Shown: positions 1 to 7,946 of the stretch, piece by piece
Layout: each line of letters opens with the position of its first letter
Position numbering within the stretch: the first letter of the stretch is position 1
Assembly: GCF_024495425.1 (NCBI RefSeq)
Contig: NZ_JANHJR010000002.1
Location: 186,001 to 250,000 of the forward strand
DNA from: Haloarchaeobius litoreus
GTDB lineage: Archaea; Halobacteriota; Halobacteria; Halobacteriales; Natrialbaceae
DNA length: 64,000 nucleotides
Direction of reading: 5' to 3'
Position numbers and translations under genes: made by a program
The notes under the pieces: model-generated
The model's database searches: none
Seen by the model: only the letters and a program-made list of their open reading frames with translations
What the model was told of the DNA's origin: nothing

Positions 1-408
1 GGTCGCCTGCACGCGGCCGAGTCGGTTCCGGGTCCACGCGGTCGTGGTGCCGTCGGGTGCCGGCTCGGTGGCGTCGTCGCTGATCGGTGGAGCCCCGCCG
101 CGCATCGTCTCGGGGAGTTGGCGGAGCGCGTCGAGGTCGTCGAGTTCGGCCGGGAACCGCCCCACCGAGCGGAGGTCGGCAGCTGCGAGGAAGCCCAGTG
201 CGCGGTTCGTCGGCTCGTAGACACCGCCCACGTCGCGGAAGAAGCCGGCGTCGGCGAGCCCCTCGACGGCGAGTCGGGCCGCGCGCTCGGTCACGTCGGT
301 CCGTGCCGCCACCTCCGCGGGCGTGTCGGCGTCGGAGAGCAGCGCGTCGAGTACGCCCGTCTCGCGGGCGGCCCACAGCAGGAACAGCGTCTCCCGGTCC
401 TCTGTCAT
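1..408 (-). CDS. SAM-dependent methyltransferase, N-terminal part (runs off the window)
   Basis: Only the first 136 codons lie in the window; the gene continues beyond base 1. It starts at an ATG read down from 408. Residues 1-70 look like the winged-helix dimerisation domain of O-methyltransferase-type enzymes: an opening LFLLWAARETGVLDALL helix, then TPAEVAARTDVTERAARLAVEGL as a helix-turn-helix-like segment. The SAM-binding domain would lie in the missing part, so the substrate cannot be inferred. It sits 52 bases downstream of pcm in the same direction and may share its transcript. An HTH regulator with the same fold is possible but less likely. Confidence 0.6.
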   Translation of the reverse strand, partial: MTEDRETLFLLWAARETGVLDALLSDADTPAEVAARTDVTERAARLAVEGLADAGFFRDVGGVYEPTNRALGFLAAADLRSVGRFPAELDDLDALRQLPETMRGGAPPISDDATEPAPDGTTTAWTRNRLGRVQAT

Positions 409-460
409 GGTCGGGCCGACGGACCGGAGGGGAATAACTCCGGCTACTGCCCGCGGTCGG

Positions 461-1087
461 TCACTGCATCCGGACGAAGCGGACCCCACCGCGGTCCTCG
501 CGGTCGAGCGAGCCGTCGGCCCGTCGGGTCGCGTGGACGAGCGTCTGCCGGTCGGTGCCGATGGGGGCGAGGACGACGCCGCCCGGTCTGACCTGCTCGA
601 CGACCGCGCTCGGGAACTCGGGTGCAGCGCAGGTCAGGTAGGCCGCGTCGTAGGGGGCGTGCTCGGGCCAGCCCTCGCTTCCGTCGCCCGCTCTGATTCC
701 GATGTCGTCGTAGCCCAGCCGGTCCAGCCGTTCGCGGGCCTCCTCGGCGAGGCGGTCGCTGTACTCCACGGAGAAGACGTTCTCGGGGCCGACGACCTCG
801 GCGGTGACGGCGGCGTGGTAGCCACAGCCGGTGCCGACCTCGAGCACCTGGTCGCCGGGCGAGAGGTCGAGCGCGTCGACCATGATGGCGACCATGTGCG
901 GCGCGCTGATGGTCGCATCGTCTCCGATGGGGAGTGGACGGTCGGCGTAGGCGTTCTTCCGCCTCGATTCGGGGACGAACTCGTGTCTCGGGACCGCCCG
1001 CATCGCCTCCAGCGTCGACTCGCGCCGGATGTCGCTCCGGCGGGCGAGCCGGTCGACCAGCGACTCGCGGGCGGCCTCGAAGGTCAT
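461..1087 (-). CDS. pcm: Protein-L-isoaspartate O-methyltransferase
   Basis: This 208-residue protein methylates the abnormal isoaspartyl residues that form in ageing proteins, using SAM, and so starts their repair in the cytoplasm. The PCMT signature is clear: RVPHEFVP-like text (VPRHEFVPES near residue 35), YADRPLPIG, the conserved TISAPHMVA segment that binds substrate, and the SAM motif VLEVGTGCGYHAAV at about residues 97-110. The length matches the family. The ATG at 1087 was chosen because the upstream gene's stop codon ends at 1089; the open frame extends further up only through that gene. The one-base gap shows tight coupling to the zinc-finger gene. Confidence 0.9.
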   Translation of the reverse strand: MTFEAARESLVDRLARRSDIRRESTLEAMRAVPRHEFVPESRRKNAYADRPLPIGDDATISAPHMVAIMVDALDLSPGDQVLEVGTGCGYHAAVTAEVVGPENVFSVEYSDRLAEEARERLDRLGYDDIGIRAGDGSEGWPEHAPYDAAYLTCAAPEFPSAVVEQVRPGGVVLAPIGTDRQTLVHATRRADGSLDREDRGGVRFVRMQ

Positions 1088-1088
1088 C

Positions 1089-1742
1089 TCACCAGGCGGA
1101 CCAGGCGGTGGTCTCCTCGTCCCACGCGTAGACGCGTTTCGCGTCCTTGGCGATGACCGTGTCGCCGTCGTGGTCGAGCTTGTCGTGATAGTAGCCCTCC
1201 GCGTCGGCACGGACGGCGATACCGCTGATGGTGAACTCGTCGTTGTCGAACGTCTCCGTCTCGCCCACCACGAACTCGTAGTCGCCGGGGACGTACACGC
1301 GCTCCGAGCGCGTCTCGTTGTTTCGTCCGTCGCGCGGGTGGATGGTCACGTTGACACCGACGTTCCCGACCGCGCGGGTCCAGAACGTCTCCACGTCGCC
1401 CGCCTCGGCCTCCTCGACCCGGCGCTCGCCGTCGAGCTCGAGGCTCGTGATGCGGACCGTCATGATGGCCTCGTCGGTGTCGAGGATGAACTCCTCGCCC
1501 GTCGCGACCGTCTCGTCGACCGGGGCCTCCACCGTCGCGGTGAAGGAGTCCCCGTCCTGACTGACGACGACGTCGACGTCGACCGTCTCCTCGGCCTCGA
1601 CTCGCTCCTTGTGGACGTGCCCGCACTCCGTACAGCGGACCGTGTACATCTGCCCGCGCTCCTTCAGCACCTCGTGCGCCCGTTCGAACTCGGGCGAACA
1701 CGAGGGACAGGGGAGTGCGAGCCTGTCGGCGACTTCGCTCAT
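1089..1742 (-). CDS. HVO_0476-family zinc finger protein
   Basis: This is a 217-residue protein. Residues 9-45 form a treble-clef or zinc-ribbon-like unit with CPSC near residue 12 and CTEC near residue 36. The rest is a beta-rich region with repeated acidic loops and a C-terminal KRVYAWDEETTAWSAW tail. I recognise it as the haloarchaeal family named after HVO_0476; its role is unknown and RNA or protein binding is only a guess. The start at 1742 has a TTTTACC TATA-like box about 27 bases upstream (1765-1771), so the transcript is probably leaderless and carries pcm one base downstream. A palindrome lies about 120 bases upstream (1863-1887). Confidence 0.75.
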   Translation of the reverse strand: MSEVADRLALPCPSCSPEFERAHEVLKERGQMYTVRCTECGHVHKERVEAEETVDVDVVVSQDGDSFTATVEAPVDETVATGEEFILDTDEAIMTVRITSLELDGERRVEEAEAGDVETFWTRAVGNVGVNVTIHPRDGRNNETRSERVYVPGDYEFVVGETETFDNDEFTISGIAVRADAEGYYHDKLDHDGDTVIAKDAKRVYAWDEETTAWSAW

Positions 1743-1862
1743 ACCCGTCTCTACAGGGCGACGCGGTAAAAGCCGTCGGACCGCCCGCGTGTGTGGTGGT
1801 GGTTGTCGGTGTGGGTCCCGGCCGGTGTCGTCGTCGCCCGCTCTCGCCCGCTCTGCGACCCG

Positions 1863-1887
1863 AAAGTTTACACTAATCGTAAACTTT
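1863..1887. promoter_or_regulatory. Perfect 9-7-9 palindrome, candidate operator
   Basis: AAAGTTTAC (1863-1871) and GTAAACTTT (1879-1887) are perfect inverted repeats separated by seven bases. The site is AT-rich in a GC-rich region and lies 121 bases upstream of the HVO_0476 start and 378 bases upstream of rps12. Its form suits binding by a dimeric transcription factor. No regulator can be named from the sequence. Confidence 0.5.
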
Positions 1888-2104
1888 GCTGGCTGAGCAG
1901 CCGGGTGGCGCGCGGCTGGCGAGACCGCGACCGTAGGGAGTCTCGCCAGTCTCCCGAGTCGAGAGTATCGGGGCTTTCTGGCCGCTGTCTGCCCCAGTCC
2001 ACTTGCCTGAACACCCACCAACCAGGTGCCGACCAACTCACGGGAATACAGACAGCACACCAACCAGAACAGCCGAACGCACCAGATACCCAAACGAGCG
2101 AGTC

Positions 2105-2156
2105 TGCGAACAGCTTTCGAGATAAGGAGCGCGCAGAGCGCGTAACTCGCACACCC
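2105..2156 (-). ncRNA. Degenerate copy of the GGGTGT/CTGTTCGC structured element
   Basis: Read on the minus strand, GGGTGTGCGA starts at 2156 and CTGTTCGCA starts at 2113. This is the same order as the three better copies (25079, 36481, 61469) but with a spacing about three bases longer. The inner stem is weak: only CGAG/CTCG can pair. No clear TATA box sits at the expected distance. It may be a decayed relative or a chance match. Confidence 0.25.
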
Positions 2157-2231
2157 GAAACGGCCTCAGATTCCTCCTTCGACCCCTCTCGCGCTCGCTG
2201 GGGCCGTAACTCGTGGGGCCAAAAGGGTGGG

Positions 2232-2264
2232 CTTAAGTGCCTCCGTAAGATAGCGACTGGTACT
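2232..2264 (+). promoter_or_regulatory. rps12 promoter (TATA box CTTAAGT)
   Basis: CTTAAGT at 2232-2238 is centred about 30 bases before the rps12 ATG at 2265. This gives a predicted transcript start at about 2262 and a nearly leaderless mRNA. It shows that rps12-rps7 has its own promoter. Confidence 0.6.
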
Positions 2265-2693
2265 ATGGCGAACGGCAAATACGCCGCGCGCAAGCTCAAG
2301 AAGGACCGCCAGAACCACCGGTGGTCCGACTCTGAGTACGCTCGACGCGAGCGCGGACTTCGCAAGAAGTCCGACCCGCTCGAGGGCGCGCCCCAGGGTC
2401 GAGGTATCGTACTGGAGAAGGTCGGCATCGAGGCGAAGCAGCCGAACTCCGCGATTCGGAAGTGCGTCCGTGTCCAGCTGATCAAGAACGGCAAGCAGGT
2501 CACGGCGTTCTGCCCGGGCGACGGTGCAATCTCGTTCATCGACGAGCACGACGAGGTCACCATCGCCGGTATCGGTGGGGCGAAGGGTCGCGCGATGGGT
2601 GACCTCTCCGGCGTGAACTACAAGGTCGAGAAGGTCAACGGCGTCGCGATGCTCGAACTCGTCCGCGGGAACGCGGAGAAGCCGGTGCGATAA
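2265..2693 (+). CDS. rps12: 30S ribosomal protein S12
   Basis: This 142-residue protein of the small ribosomal subunit lies at the decoding centre. The sequence is plainly archaeal S12: an [16 protein letters not shown] start, then [40 protein letters not shown] with the conserved KQPNSA loop around residue 63, and the glycine-rich [13 protein letters not shown] motif. The ATG at 2265 matches family length and the TATA spacing. It is two bases upstream of rps7, with which it forms a two-gene unit. In many haloarchaea this pair follows the RNA polymerase genes and nusA; here a separate promoter and leftward genes precede it. Confidence 0.97.
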   Translation: MANGKYAARKLKKDRQNHRWSDSEYARRERGLRKKSDPLEGAPQGRGIVLEKVGIEAKQPNSAIRKCVRVQLIKNGKQVTAFCPGDGAISFIDEHDEVTIAGIGGAKGRAMGDLSGVNYKVEKVNGVAMLELVRGNAEKPVR

Positions 2694-2695
2694 CC

Positions 2696-3310
2696 ATGTC
2701 GGCAGAAGACACACCCGAGCCGGACAAGCCGGCCGGAACGGACGACGAGGGCGCACGCGCCCAGCTGTTCGGCACGTGGGACGTGACCGAAACCGAGTAC
2801 AACGACCCGTCGACCGAGCGCTACATCTCGGTGACGCCGGTCGCGCACACGATGGGCCGTCACTCCTCGAAGCAGTTCAAGAAGTCCGAGATCTCCATCG
2901 TCGAGCGGCTCATCAACCGCCTGATGCAGACCGAGGAGAACACGGGCAAGAAGCAGAAGGCGATCCAGATCGTCCGCGAGGGCTTCGAGCAGATTCACGA
3001 GCGCACCGACGAGAACCCCATCCAGGTGCTCGTCACCGCCGTGGAGAACGCGGCACCCCGCGAGGAGACCGTTCGCCTGAAGTACGGTGGCATCTCCGTC
3101 CCGAAGGCCGTCGACGTCGCGCCGCAGCGTCGCGTCGACCAGGCCCTCCTGTTCCTGGCCGACGGCACCTACAAGGATTCGTTCAAGACCTCGACGTCCG
3201 CCGCCGAGGCGCTGGCCGACCAGCTCATCGGTGCGGCGAACTACGACGTCCAGACGTACGCCATCAGCCAGAAGGAAGAGAAGGAACGCGTCGCGGCCGC
3301 GGCACGCTAA
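2696..3310 (+). CDS. rps7: 30S ribosomal protein S7
   Basis: This 204-residue S7 protein nucleates assembly of the 30S head and contacts mRNA and tRNA in the E site. Archaeal S7 features are seen: an acidic N-terminal extension (residues 1-25), then LFGTWDVTETEYNDPSTERYI, the basic HSSKQFKKSEISIVERLINRLM helix, and a C-terminal ALADQLIGAANYDVQTYAISQKEEKERVAAAAR tail. It begins two bases after the rps12 stop, so the two are co-transcribed. In many haloarchaea aEF2 follows closely; here about 5.6 kb of unrelated genes intervene. Confidence 0.97.
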   Translation: MSAEDTPEPDKPAGTDDEGARAQLFGTWDVTETEYNDPSTERYISVTPVAHTMGRHSSKQFKKSEISIVERLINRLMQTEENTGKKQKAIQIVREGFEQIHERTDENPIQVLVTAVENAAPREETVRLKYGGISVPKAVDVAPQRRVDQALLFLADGTYKDSFKTSTSAAEALADQLIGAANYDVQTYAISQKEEKERVAAAAR

Positions 3311-3407
3311 CGCTCTCTCTATCTCCCGTTCTCGCCACGCTCCGGAGTCGCTGGCTCGGTCGCTGGATAGCACGAAGTATTTACCTGTCCTGTCGATAGC
3401 ACGTTGT

Positions 3408-4733
3408 ATGGCACCGAACCCTCCATCCCGCCGCCAGTTCCTCGCGGCGGCCGCAGCGGCCGGTCTGGCCGGCTGTCTCTCGGACGTCACCGGCACCGAC
3501 GGTACACCCACCGACCCGCCCACGTCGGCGTACGACCCGACGGTCGACGACGCCGAGTGGCCCCGGTACGACGAGGACTGGGACGCGCCGACGGACTCGC
3601 CACTGGACTACGAGTACGAGACGGAGGTGCTGGTCGAGAACCTCGAGATTCCGTGGGACATCTCGTTCACGGGCGAGGACGAGCTGTTCCTGACCGAACG
3701 CACCGGCACCATCCGGCGGTTCGAGTCGGGCGACGTGGTCGACGTGGTCGAGCCGGACGAGGCCATCGACGCGAGCGCCATCGACAGCCCCGACGAACAG
3801 ACCTGGTGGGTCGAGGGCGGCGAGGGTGGCCTGCTCGGCGTCGCGGCGCACCCGGACTACCCGGAGCCGCCGCTGGTGTACGCCTACTACACGTACACCG
3901 AGGGCGGGACGAAGAAGAACAAGGTGTCGTCGTTCGACGCCTCCGCGGACGACCCGCAGTCGACGGTGACGCCCATCGTCGAGGGAATCCCGGGCGAGAC
4001 GTACCACGACGGCGGTCGCATCGCGTTCGGCCCGGAGGGTCACCTCTGGATCACGACGGGGGACGCGGGGACGGCCTCGCGCAGCCAGAACATGGACTCG
4101 CTGGGCGGGAAGGTGCTCCGCGTCACCGCCTCGGGCGACCCGGTCGACGGGAACGCCGAGGGTGGCGACGGGCGCATCTTCTCGCTGGGCCACCGGAACC
4201 CCCAGACCATCACGTGGTTGCCGGACGCGACCCCGGTCGAGGCCGAGCACGGCCAGACCGCACAGGACGAGGTGAACCTGCTCTCGCCCGGCTGGAACGG
4301 CGGCTGGCCCGAGGCCCGGACCGCCGACGAGTACCCCGGCACCGACTACAACCGCCCGGTCGCACACACGGGGCGGTCCACCTGGGCCCCGAGCGGCGGC
4401 GTCTTCTACACGGGCGACAGCGTGCCGGGGCTCCAGAACCGGCTGCTGCTCGGCGGACTCAAGAGCCAGCGCATCAACGTCGTGACGCTCTCGCCGGCGG
4501 ACGCGGAGCTGCCGCCCGCCGAGAACGGCCGTCGACACGACGCCGACTGGATGAACAACGACTACGTCGCCACCTCCCACCACCTGTTCGAGGACGAGTT
4601 CGGGCGCATCCGCCACGTCGAACAGGGGCCCAACGGCGACCTCTACTTCATCACCTGCAACCGCGACGGCCGTGCCGACGGGGACTTCCCCAAGGAGAAC
4701 GGCGACCGGCTCGTCCGCGTGCGGCAGGTCTGA
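3408..4733 (+). CDS. PQQ-dependent sugar dehydrogenase family protein (lipoprotein)
   Basis: This 441-residue protein belongs to the glucose/sorbosone dehydrogenase beta-propeller family. SRRQFL near residue 8 followed by AGLAGC (Cys23) is a Tat signal with a lipobox, so it should be anchored outside the membrane. Family blocks include LEIPWDISF, LFLTERTGTIRRF, GLLGVAAHPDY, GGRIAFGPEGHLWITTGDAG, and GHRNPQTITWLPD ending with an HVEQGPNGDLYFIT strand. It is expected to oxidise sugars or other aldoses with a PQQ cofactor, but substrate and cofactor are not proven by sequence. AAGTATTTACC at about 3375-3385 is a TATA box about 28 bases upstream of the ATG. Confidence 0.85.
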   Translation: MAPNPPSRRQFLAAAAAAGLAGCLSDVTGTDGTPTDPPTSAYDPTVDDAEWPRYDEDWDAPTDSPLDYEYETEVLVENLEIPWDISFTGEDELFLTERTGTIRRFESGDVVDVVEPDEAIDASAIDSPDEQTWWVEGGEGGLLGVAAHPDYPEPPLVYAYYTYTEGGTKKNKVSSFDASADDPQSTVTPIVEGIPGETYHDGGRIAFGPEGHLWITTGDAGTASRSQNMDSLGGKVLRVTASGDPVDGNAEGGDGRIFSLGHRNPQTITWLPDATPVEAEHGQTAQDEVNLLSPGWNGGWPEARTADEYPGTDYNRPVAHTGRSTWAPSGGVFYTGDSVPGLQNRLLLGGLKSQRINVVTLSPADAELPPAENGRRHDADWMNNDYVATSHHLFEDEFGRIRHVEQGPNGDLYFITCNRDGRADGDFPKENGDRLVRVRQV

Positions 4734-4804
4734 GCCGTCAGTTCACTGGTCCTCCGCGCTCGTAAACCGGCACTCTATTATTGGTTGACGGTAATTCGAG
4801 ACGT

Positions 4805-5458
4805 ATGTCCGACTCGCACGAATCGGTCGACCTCGTCGCCGACGAGACGGTCGAACGGCTCGCGCTGGCGGCGGTCGTCGCGGCGCTGACGGCCGCGCTC
4901 GCACAGGTGTCGATTCCCGTGCCGGGGTTGCCCGCGCCGGTGTCCTTCCAGCCGTTCGGGGTGTACGCCGCCGGGCTGTTGCTCGGCGCGCGCTGGGGTG
5001 GGTTCTCGATGCTACTGTACCTGCTCACCGGCGCGGCCGGCGTGCCGGTGTTCTCGGACGGCGGTGCGGGACTCGGCTACGCCCTCGGCCCGACGGGCGG
5101 CTACCTCGTCGGCTACGTCGTCGCGGCAGTGGTCATCGGGCTGGTCGCCCACGGTGGGCTCGACGCGGAGCGGCCGTCGTCGGTTCCGGCGTGGCGGCAG
5201 TCCCTCGCGCTGTTCGTCGGCATCGCCGTCATCTACGCGCTCGGCGTGCCGTGGCTCGCGGAGACGACTGAGTACTCCCTGTCTGCCTCGATGGCGGTCC
5301 CACTTGACGTGCCGTTCGTCGGGCTGTCGGGGCCGACGGTGACGATGCCGGAGGCGGTCGTCGTCGGGGCGGCCATCTTCCTCCCGGGTGACGTGCTGAA
5401 GATACTCGCGACGCTCGGCCTCGTCCGGACCGGCGAACTCGACGCACTCGTCGAATGA
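4805..5458 (+). CDS. bioY: Biotin transporter substrate-binding component BioY
   Basis: This 217-residue membrane protein is the S component of an ECF transporter that captures biotin outside the cell. About six hydrophobic segments follow a short acidic N-terminus. Family landmarks are PVSFQPFGVYAAGLLLGARWG, YLLTGAAGVPVFSDG, GPTGGYLVGYVVAA and the late FLPGDVLKIL segment. The ATG at 4805 fits a TATTATT box around 4775 and a leaderless transcript. The stop overlaps the next start by four bases (ATGA), which shows translational coupling with the ATPase and T component. Haloarchaea often need to import biotin. Confidence 0.93.
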   Translation: MSDSHESVDLVADETVERLALAAVVAALTAALAQVSIPVPGLPAPVSFQPFGVYAAGLLLGARWGGFSMLLYLLTGAAGVPVFSDGGAGLGYALGPTGGYLVGYVVAAVVIGLVAHGGLDAERPSSVPAWRQSLALFVGIAVIYALGVPWLAETTEYSLSASMAVPLDVPFVGLSGPTVTMPEAVVVGAAIFLPGDVLKILATLGLVRTGELDALVE

Positions 5459-6156
5459 TCCGCGTCGAGGACCTCTCGCACAGCTACGGCGACACGCAGG
5501 TGCTCGACGACGTGTCGACGACCGTCGACGACGGCGAGTTCGTCCTCGTCGTCGGCGCGAACGGCAGCGGGAAGACGACGCTCGTCCGGCAGTGCAACGG
5601 CCTGCTCGCCCCCGATTCGGGCCGGGTCGTCGTCGACGGCACGTCCGTCCACGAGAACCTCGTGCGTGCCCGCACCCGCGTCGGCATGGTGTTCCAGCAC
5701 CCCCGCGACCAGCTCGTCGCCGCGACGGTCGGCGCTGACGTGGCGTTCGGCCCCGAGAACCTGGGCCTCGACCGCGACGAGGTCGACAGCCGGGTCGAAG
5801 ACGCCCTCGATGCCGTAGGGATGGCCGAGCGCGAGGACGAACGCGTCGACGAGCTCTCCGGCGGGGAGGAGGCCCGGGTCGCCATCGCGGGCGCGCTGGC
5901 GATGGAGCCGGCGCACCTGATACTCGACGAACCGCTCGCCGGGCTGGACGCGACCGGTCGCGAGTCCGTCCGCGCGCGCCTCGCAGAGCTCCATGCCGAC
6001 GGGACGAGCGTCGTCGTCGTCACGCACGACCTCCGCGAGTGGTTCGACACCGCGGACCGCGTCGTCGCGCTCGCCGACGGGCGCATCGTCGCCGACGGTC
6101 CGCCGGAATCGGTGCGGGGCGACCTCGACGGCGTGGCGGTCGACGTGCCGCCGTGA
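5455..6156 (+). CDS. ECF transporter ATPase for biotin uptake (BioM-like)
   Basis: This 233-residue ABC ATPase energises the BioY transporter on the cytoplasmic face. Walker A is GANGSGKT at residues 34-41, the ABC signature is LSGGEEARVAIAGAL at about residues 138-152, Walker B is LILDEPLAGLD, and a VVTHDL switch histidine follows. The length is typical of EcfA/CbiO-type subunits. It overlaps bioY by four bases and is followed 10 bases later by the T component, so the substrate assignment comes from context. Confidence 0.9.
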   Translation: MIRVEDLSHSYGDTQVLDDVSTTVDDGEFVLVVGANGSGKTTLVRQCNGLLAPDSGRVVVDGTSVHENLVRARTRVGMVFQHPRDQLVAATVGADVAFGPENLGLDRDEVDSRVEDALDAVGMAEREDERVDELSGGEEARVAIAGALAMEPAHLILDEPLAGLDATGRESVRARLAELHADGTSVVVVTHDLREWFDTADRVVALADGRIVADGPPESVRGDLDGVAVDVPP

Positions 6157-6166
6157 GCACCTCGCC

Positions 6167-6892
6167 ATGATCAGCTACACACCCGGCGGCACGCCCGCCC
6201 ACCGGCTCGACGCGCGCTCGAAGCTCCTGTTCCAGTTCGGCTTCGCGCTCGCCGCGTTCGCGAGCCCGACGCCGCGCTGGCTCGCCGCGGTGGCGGTCGT
6301 CGCTGGCCTCGCGCTCGTCGGCTCGCGGACCAGCCCCGTCGCGGTCGTCCGCACGTACTGGTTCGTGTTCGTGCTCCTGTTCAGCGGCCCGGCCCTCGAC
6401 CTGGTCGCGCTCTCGCCACCTCGGCTCACCCCCGGGCGGGCAGTCGCCTCGACGCTCGCCGTGAGCCGGGTCGCGCTGGTGCTGTTCGTCGGCGCGGCGT
6501 ACGTCCGCACCACCCCCGTTCGCGAGACGCGAGCGACCATCCAGCGGTACGTCCCCGGGAAGGCGGGCCGCCTGCTCGGTGTCGGCGTCGCACTCACCGC
6601 CCGGTTCCTGCCGGTGCTCCGCCGCGACCTGCTCGCCGCCCGGACCGCGATGCGTGCCCGTCTCGGTGGCGAGCGCCCGGTGACCGACCGCCTCGGCCGT
6701 CTCGGCCGCCTCGGACTCGCCCGGGCGTTCGAGCGTGCCGACCGGCTGGCGCTGGCGCTCCGGGCACGGTGTTTCTCGTGGGAGCCGACGCCGCCGAAAT
6801 TCCGGTTCACCGCGGCCGACGCGGTCGTCTCGACCGTCGGCGCTGGGCTGGCGGTCGCGGGGCTGTCAGTCACGCTCGGCCTGTGGCCCTGA
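6167..6892 (+). CDS. ECF transporter transmembrane (T) component, BioN-like
   Basis: This 241-residue protein is the energy-coupling membrane subunit that links BioY to the ATPase. Several hydrophobic helices are followed by the cytoplasmic coupling region with LLAARTAMRARLGG and RADRLALALRARCF, matching the two Ala-Arg-x motifs of EcfT proteins, which contact the ATPases. The ATG at 6167 is ten bases past the ATPase stop. It completes a bioY-ATPase-T operon and ends four bases from the convergent ferredoxin gene. Confidence 0.88.
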   Translation: MISYTPGGTPAHRLDARSKLLFQFGFALAAFASPTPRWLAAVAVVAGLALVGSRTSPVAVVRTYWFVFVLLFSGPALDLVALSPPRLTPGRAVASTLAVSRVALVLFVGAAYVRTTPVRETRATIQRYVPGKAGRLLGVGVALTARFLPVLRRDLLAARTAMRARLGGERPVTDRLGRLGRLGLARAFERADRLALALRARCFSWEPTPPKFRFTAADAVVSTVGAGLAVAGLSVTLGLWP

Positions 6893-6896
6893 CCGG

Positions 6897-7544
6897 TCAG
6901 TTCATCCGCGACGGTAACTGGAGCTCCTCCAGCCCGGGCAGGTCCTTCACGTTGTAGACCACCTGCAGGTCGTCGGTCACCGGCGTCCCGATACAGGAGA
7001 GCTGGATGCCCTGTGCGACGAGCTCGTCCGAGAGCACGTTGTCGACGGTCATCTCGAGTGCGCCGTCGACGACGAGCACCGCGCAGTTCGCGCACGCGCC
7101 GCCGCGACACGAGAACGGCCAGTCGAACCCCTGCTCCTCGGCGGCCTCCAGCAGGTAGTCGCCGGGCTCGACCTCGAAACTGCCGTACGATTCCTCGGCC
7201 AGTCCGGCGCGGCGAGCCTTCCGGAACAGCTCGTCGTCGCCGAGCTCCCAGCCGTTCGCCACGACCGCCTCGTAGTCGAGGTACTCCACGTAGACGTTCG
7301 GGTCCCGCTCGGGCTCCGGCGCGGACTCCGCCGCCGTCGCCGGCTCGTCGGTCCCGTTCGTCTCGTACCAGCTGTCGGCGCTCCCGTCGACGATGGTCTC
7401 GTAGGCCGACTGGACCAGCTGGAACTCCCGCGCCGACCCACCCTGGTCCGGGTGGACCTCCTTCACCCGCCGACGGTACGCCCGGTGCACCGTCTCCTCG
7501 TCGGCGTCGGGGTCCACCTGCAACACGTCGAAGGGCGAGGGCAC
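6897..7544 (-). CDS. J-domain / [2Fe-2S] ferredoxin fusion
   Basis: This 215-residue two-domain protein was read from a GTG at 7544. Residues 3-55 are a J-domain-like segment with the HPD tripeptide at 31-33. After an acidic linker, residues 86-215 resemble the halophilic plant-type ferredoxin with its acidic insertion, and the iron-sulphur ligands are Cys146, Cys151, Cys154 and Cys184. An ATG at 7616 would add 24 residues, but those codons (CTT, ATT, AGA, CTA, ATA) are unlike the rest of the gene and contain the TATA box; the GTG lies 27 bases from that box. The protein probably transfers electrons; the J part may recruit an Hsp70 or help cluster assembly. Confidence 0.85.
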   Translation of the reverse strand: MPSPFDVLQVDPDADEETVHRAYRRRVKEVHPDQGGSAREFQLVQSAYETIVDGSADSWYETNGTDEPATAAESAPEPERDPNVYVEYLDYEAVVANGWELGDDELFRKARRAGLAEESYGSFEVEPGDYLLEAAEEQGFDWPFSCRGGACANCAVLVVDGALEMTVDNVLSDELVAQGIQLSCIGTPVTDDLQVVYNVKDLPGLEELQLPSRMN

Positions 7545-7566
7545 GCGTATCGCTAGCGAAATCAGC

Positions 7567-7575
7567 GTAATAAGT
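7567..7575 (-). promoter_or_regulatory. TATA box that decides the ferredoxin start
   Basis: On the minus strand this reads ACTTATTAC, centred 27 bases upstream of the GTG at 7544. It therefore predicts a leaderless mRNA starting at that GTG rather than at the ATG at 7616. Confidence 0.55.
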
Positions 7576-7671
7576 CTCTCCCACTCAGCAAGGTCTGCTG
7601 GGGTGTCTGTGACCATGGGACGGGGTGAATGTGAACAGTCACAACGCTCTGCTAGTCGTGGGACGCTTCCG

Positions 7672-7815
7672 GACCGGAAACGACCAGAGAGCCCCCGGCC
7701 CCTTTCAGTCCCAGTCGACGGCGACCGCACCGCACACCTCCCCAGCCTCTCATCCTCGGAAATTGGAGATCTCAGGTCGGCTCACGAGACGCAAGCGTCT
7801 CGTGACCGCTGCTCG
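7672..7815. repeat. Mosaic intergenic repeat, copy 1
   Basis: The 402-base gap from 7545 to 7946 holds no gene. It contains three modules shared with the gap after aEF2: an ACCGGAAACGACCAGAGAGC-like module (7672-7698), CCCCTTTCAGTCCCA with CGACCGCACCGC and CCTCCCCAGCCTC (7698-7746), and CGGAAATTGGAGAT followed by a perfect 11-bp hairpin (7757-7815). The hairpin is TCACGAGACGC (7782-7792) and GCGTCTCGTGA (7795-7805). Here the order is 1-2-3; in copy 2 it is 1-3-2. Beyond it lies GC-rich sequence with a CGCGCGCCGGCGCGCGCC-like run near 7900. Confidence 0.7.
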
Positions 7816-7946
7816 CTCCGCTGACCGATGCTCGCTCCGTTCCTCAGCCCTCGCGCGCCACAGGCTCGCGGTCTCACTTCGCCCGACACGCGCGCCGGCG
7901 CGCGCCGGTGGTGAAAATCGAACCGTTGTCGTACCCGGGTGGTTCC

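Larger units (their letters stand above)
1743..2264. other. Long intergenic region between the divergent HVO_0476 and rps12 operons
   Basis: No convincing gene is present: open frames here use AT-rich third positions and lack family similarity. The region holds the TATA box of the leftward operon (1765-1771), a 9-7-9 palindrome (1863-1887), an inverted copy of a CGGCCAGAAAGCCCCG-type motif (about 1968-1984) that recurs near 7685, 11210 and 11255, a degenerate minus-strand copy of the structured-RNA element (2105-2156), and the rps12 TATA box at 2232-2238. Confidence 0.6.

Noticed and set aside
1791-2264. N-terminal extension of rps12
   Set aside because: The frame is open to about 1791 but codon use is unlike the gene, and the TATA box is next to the ATG at 2265.
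7545-7616. Extension of the ferredoxin to an ATG at 7616
   Set aside because: The codons are AT-rich and contain the TATA box. The GTG at 7544 is better placed.
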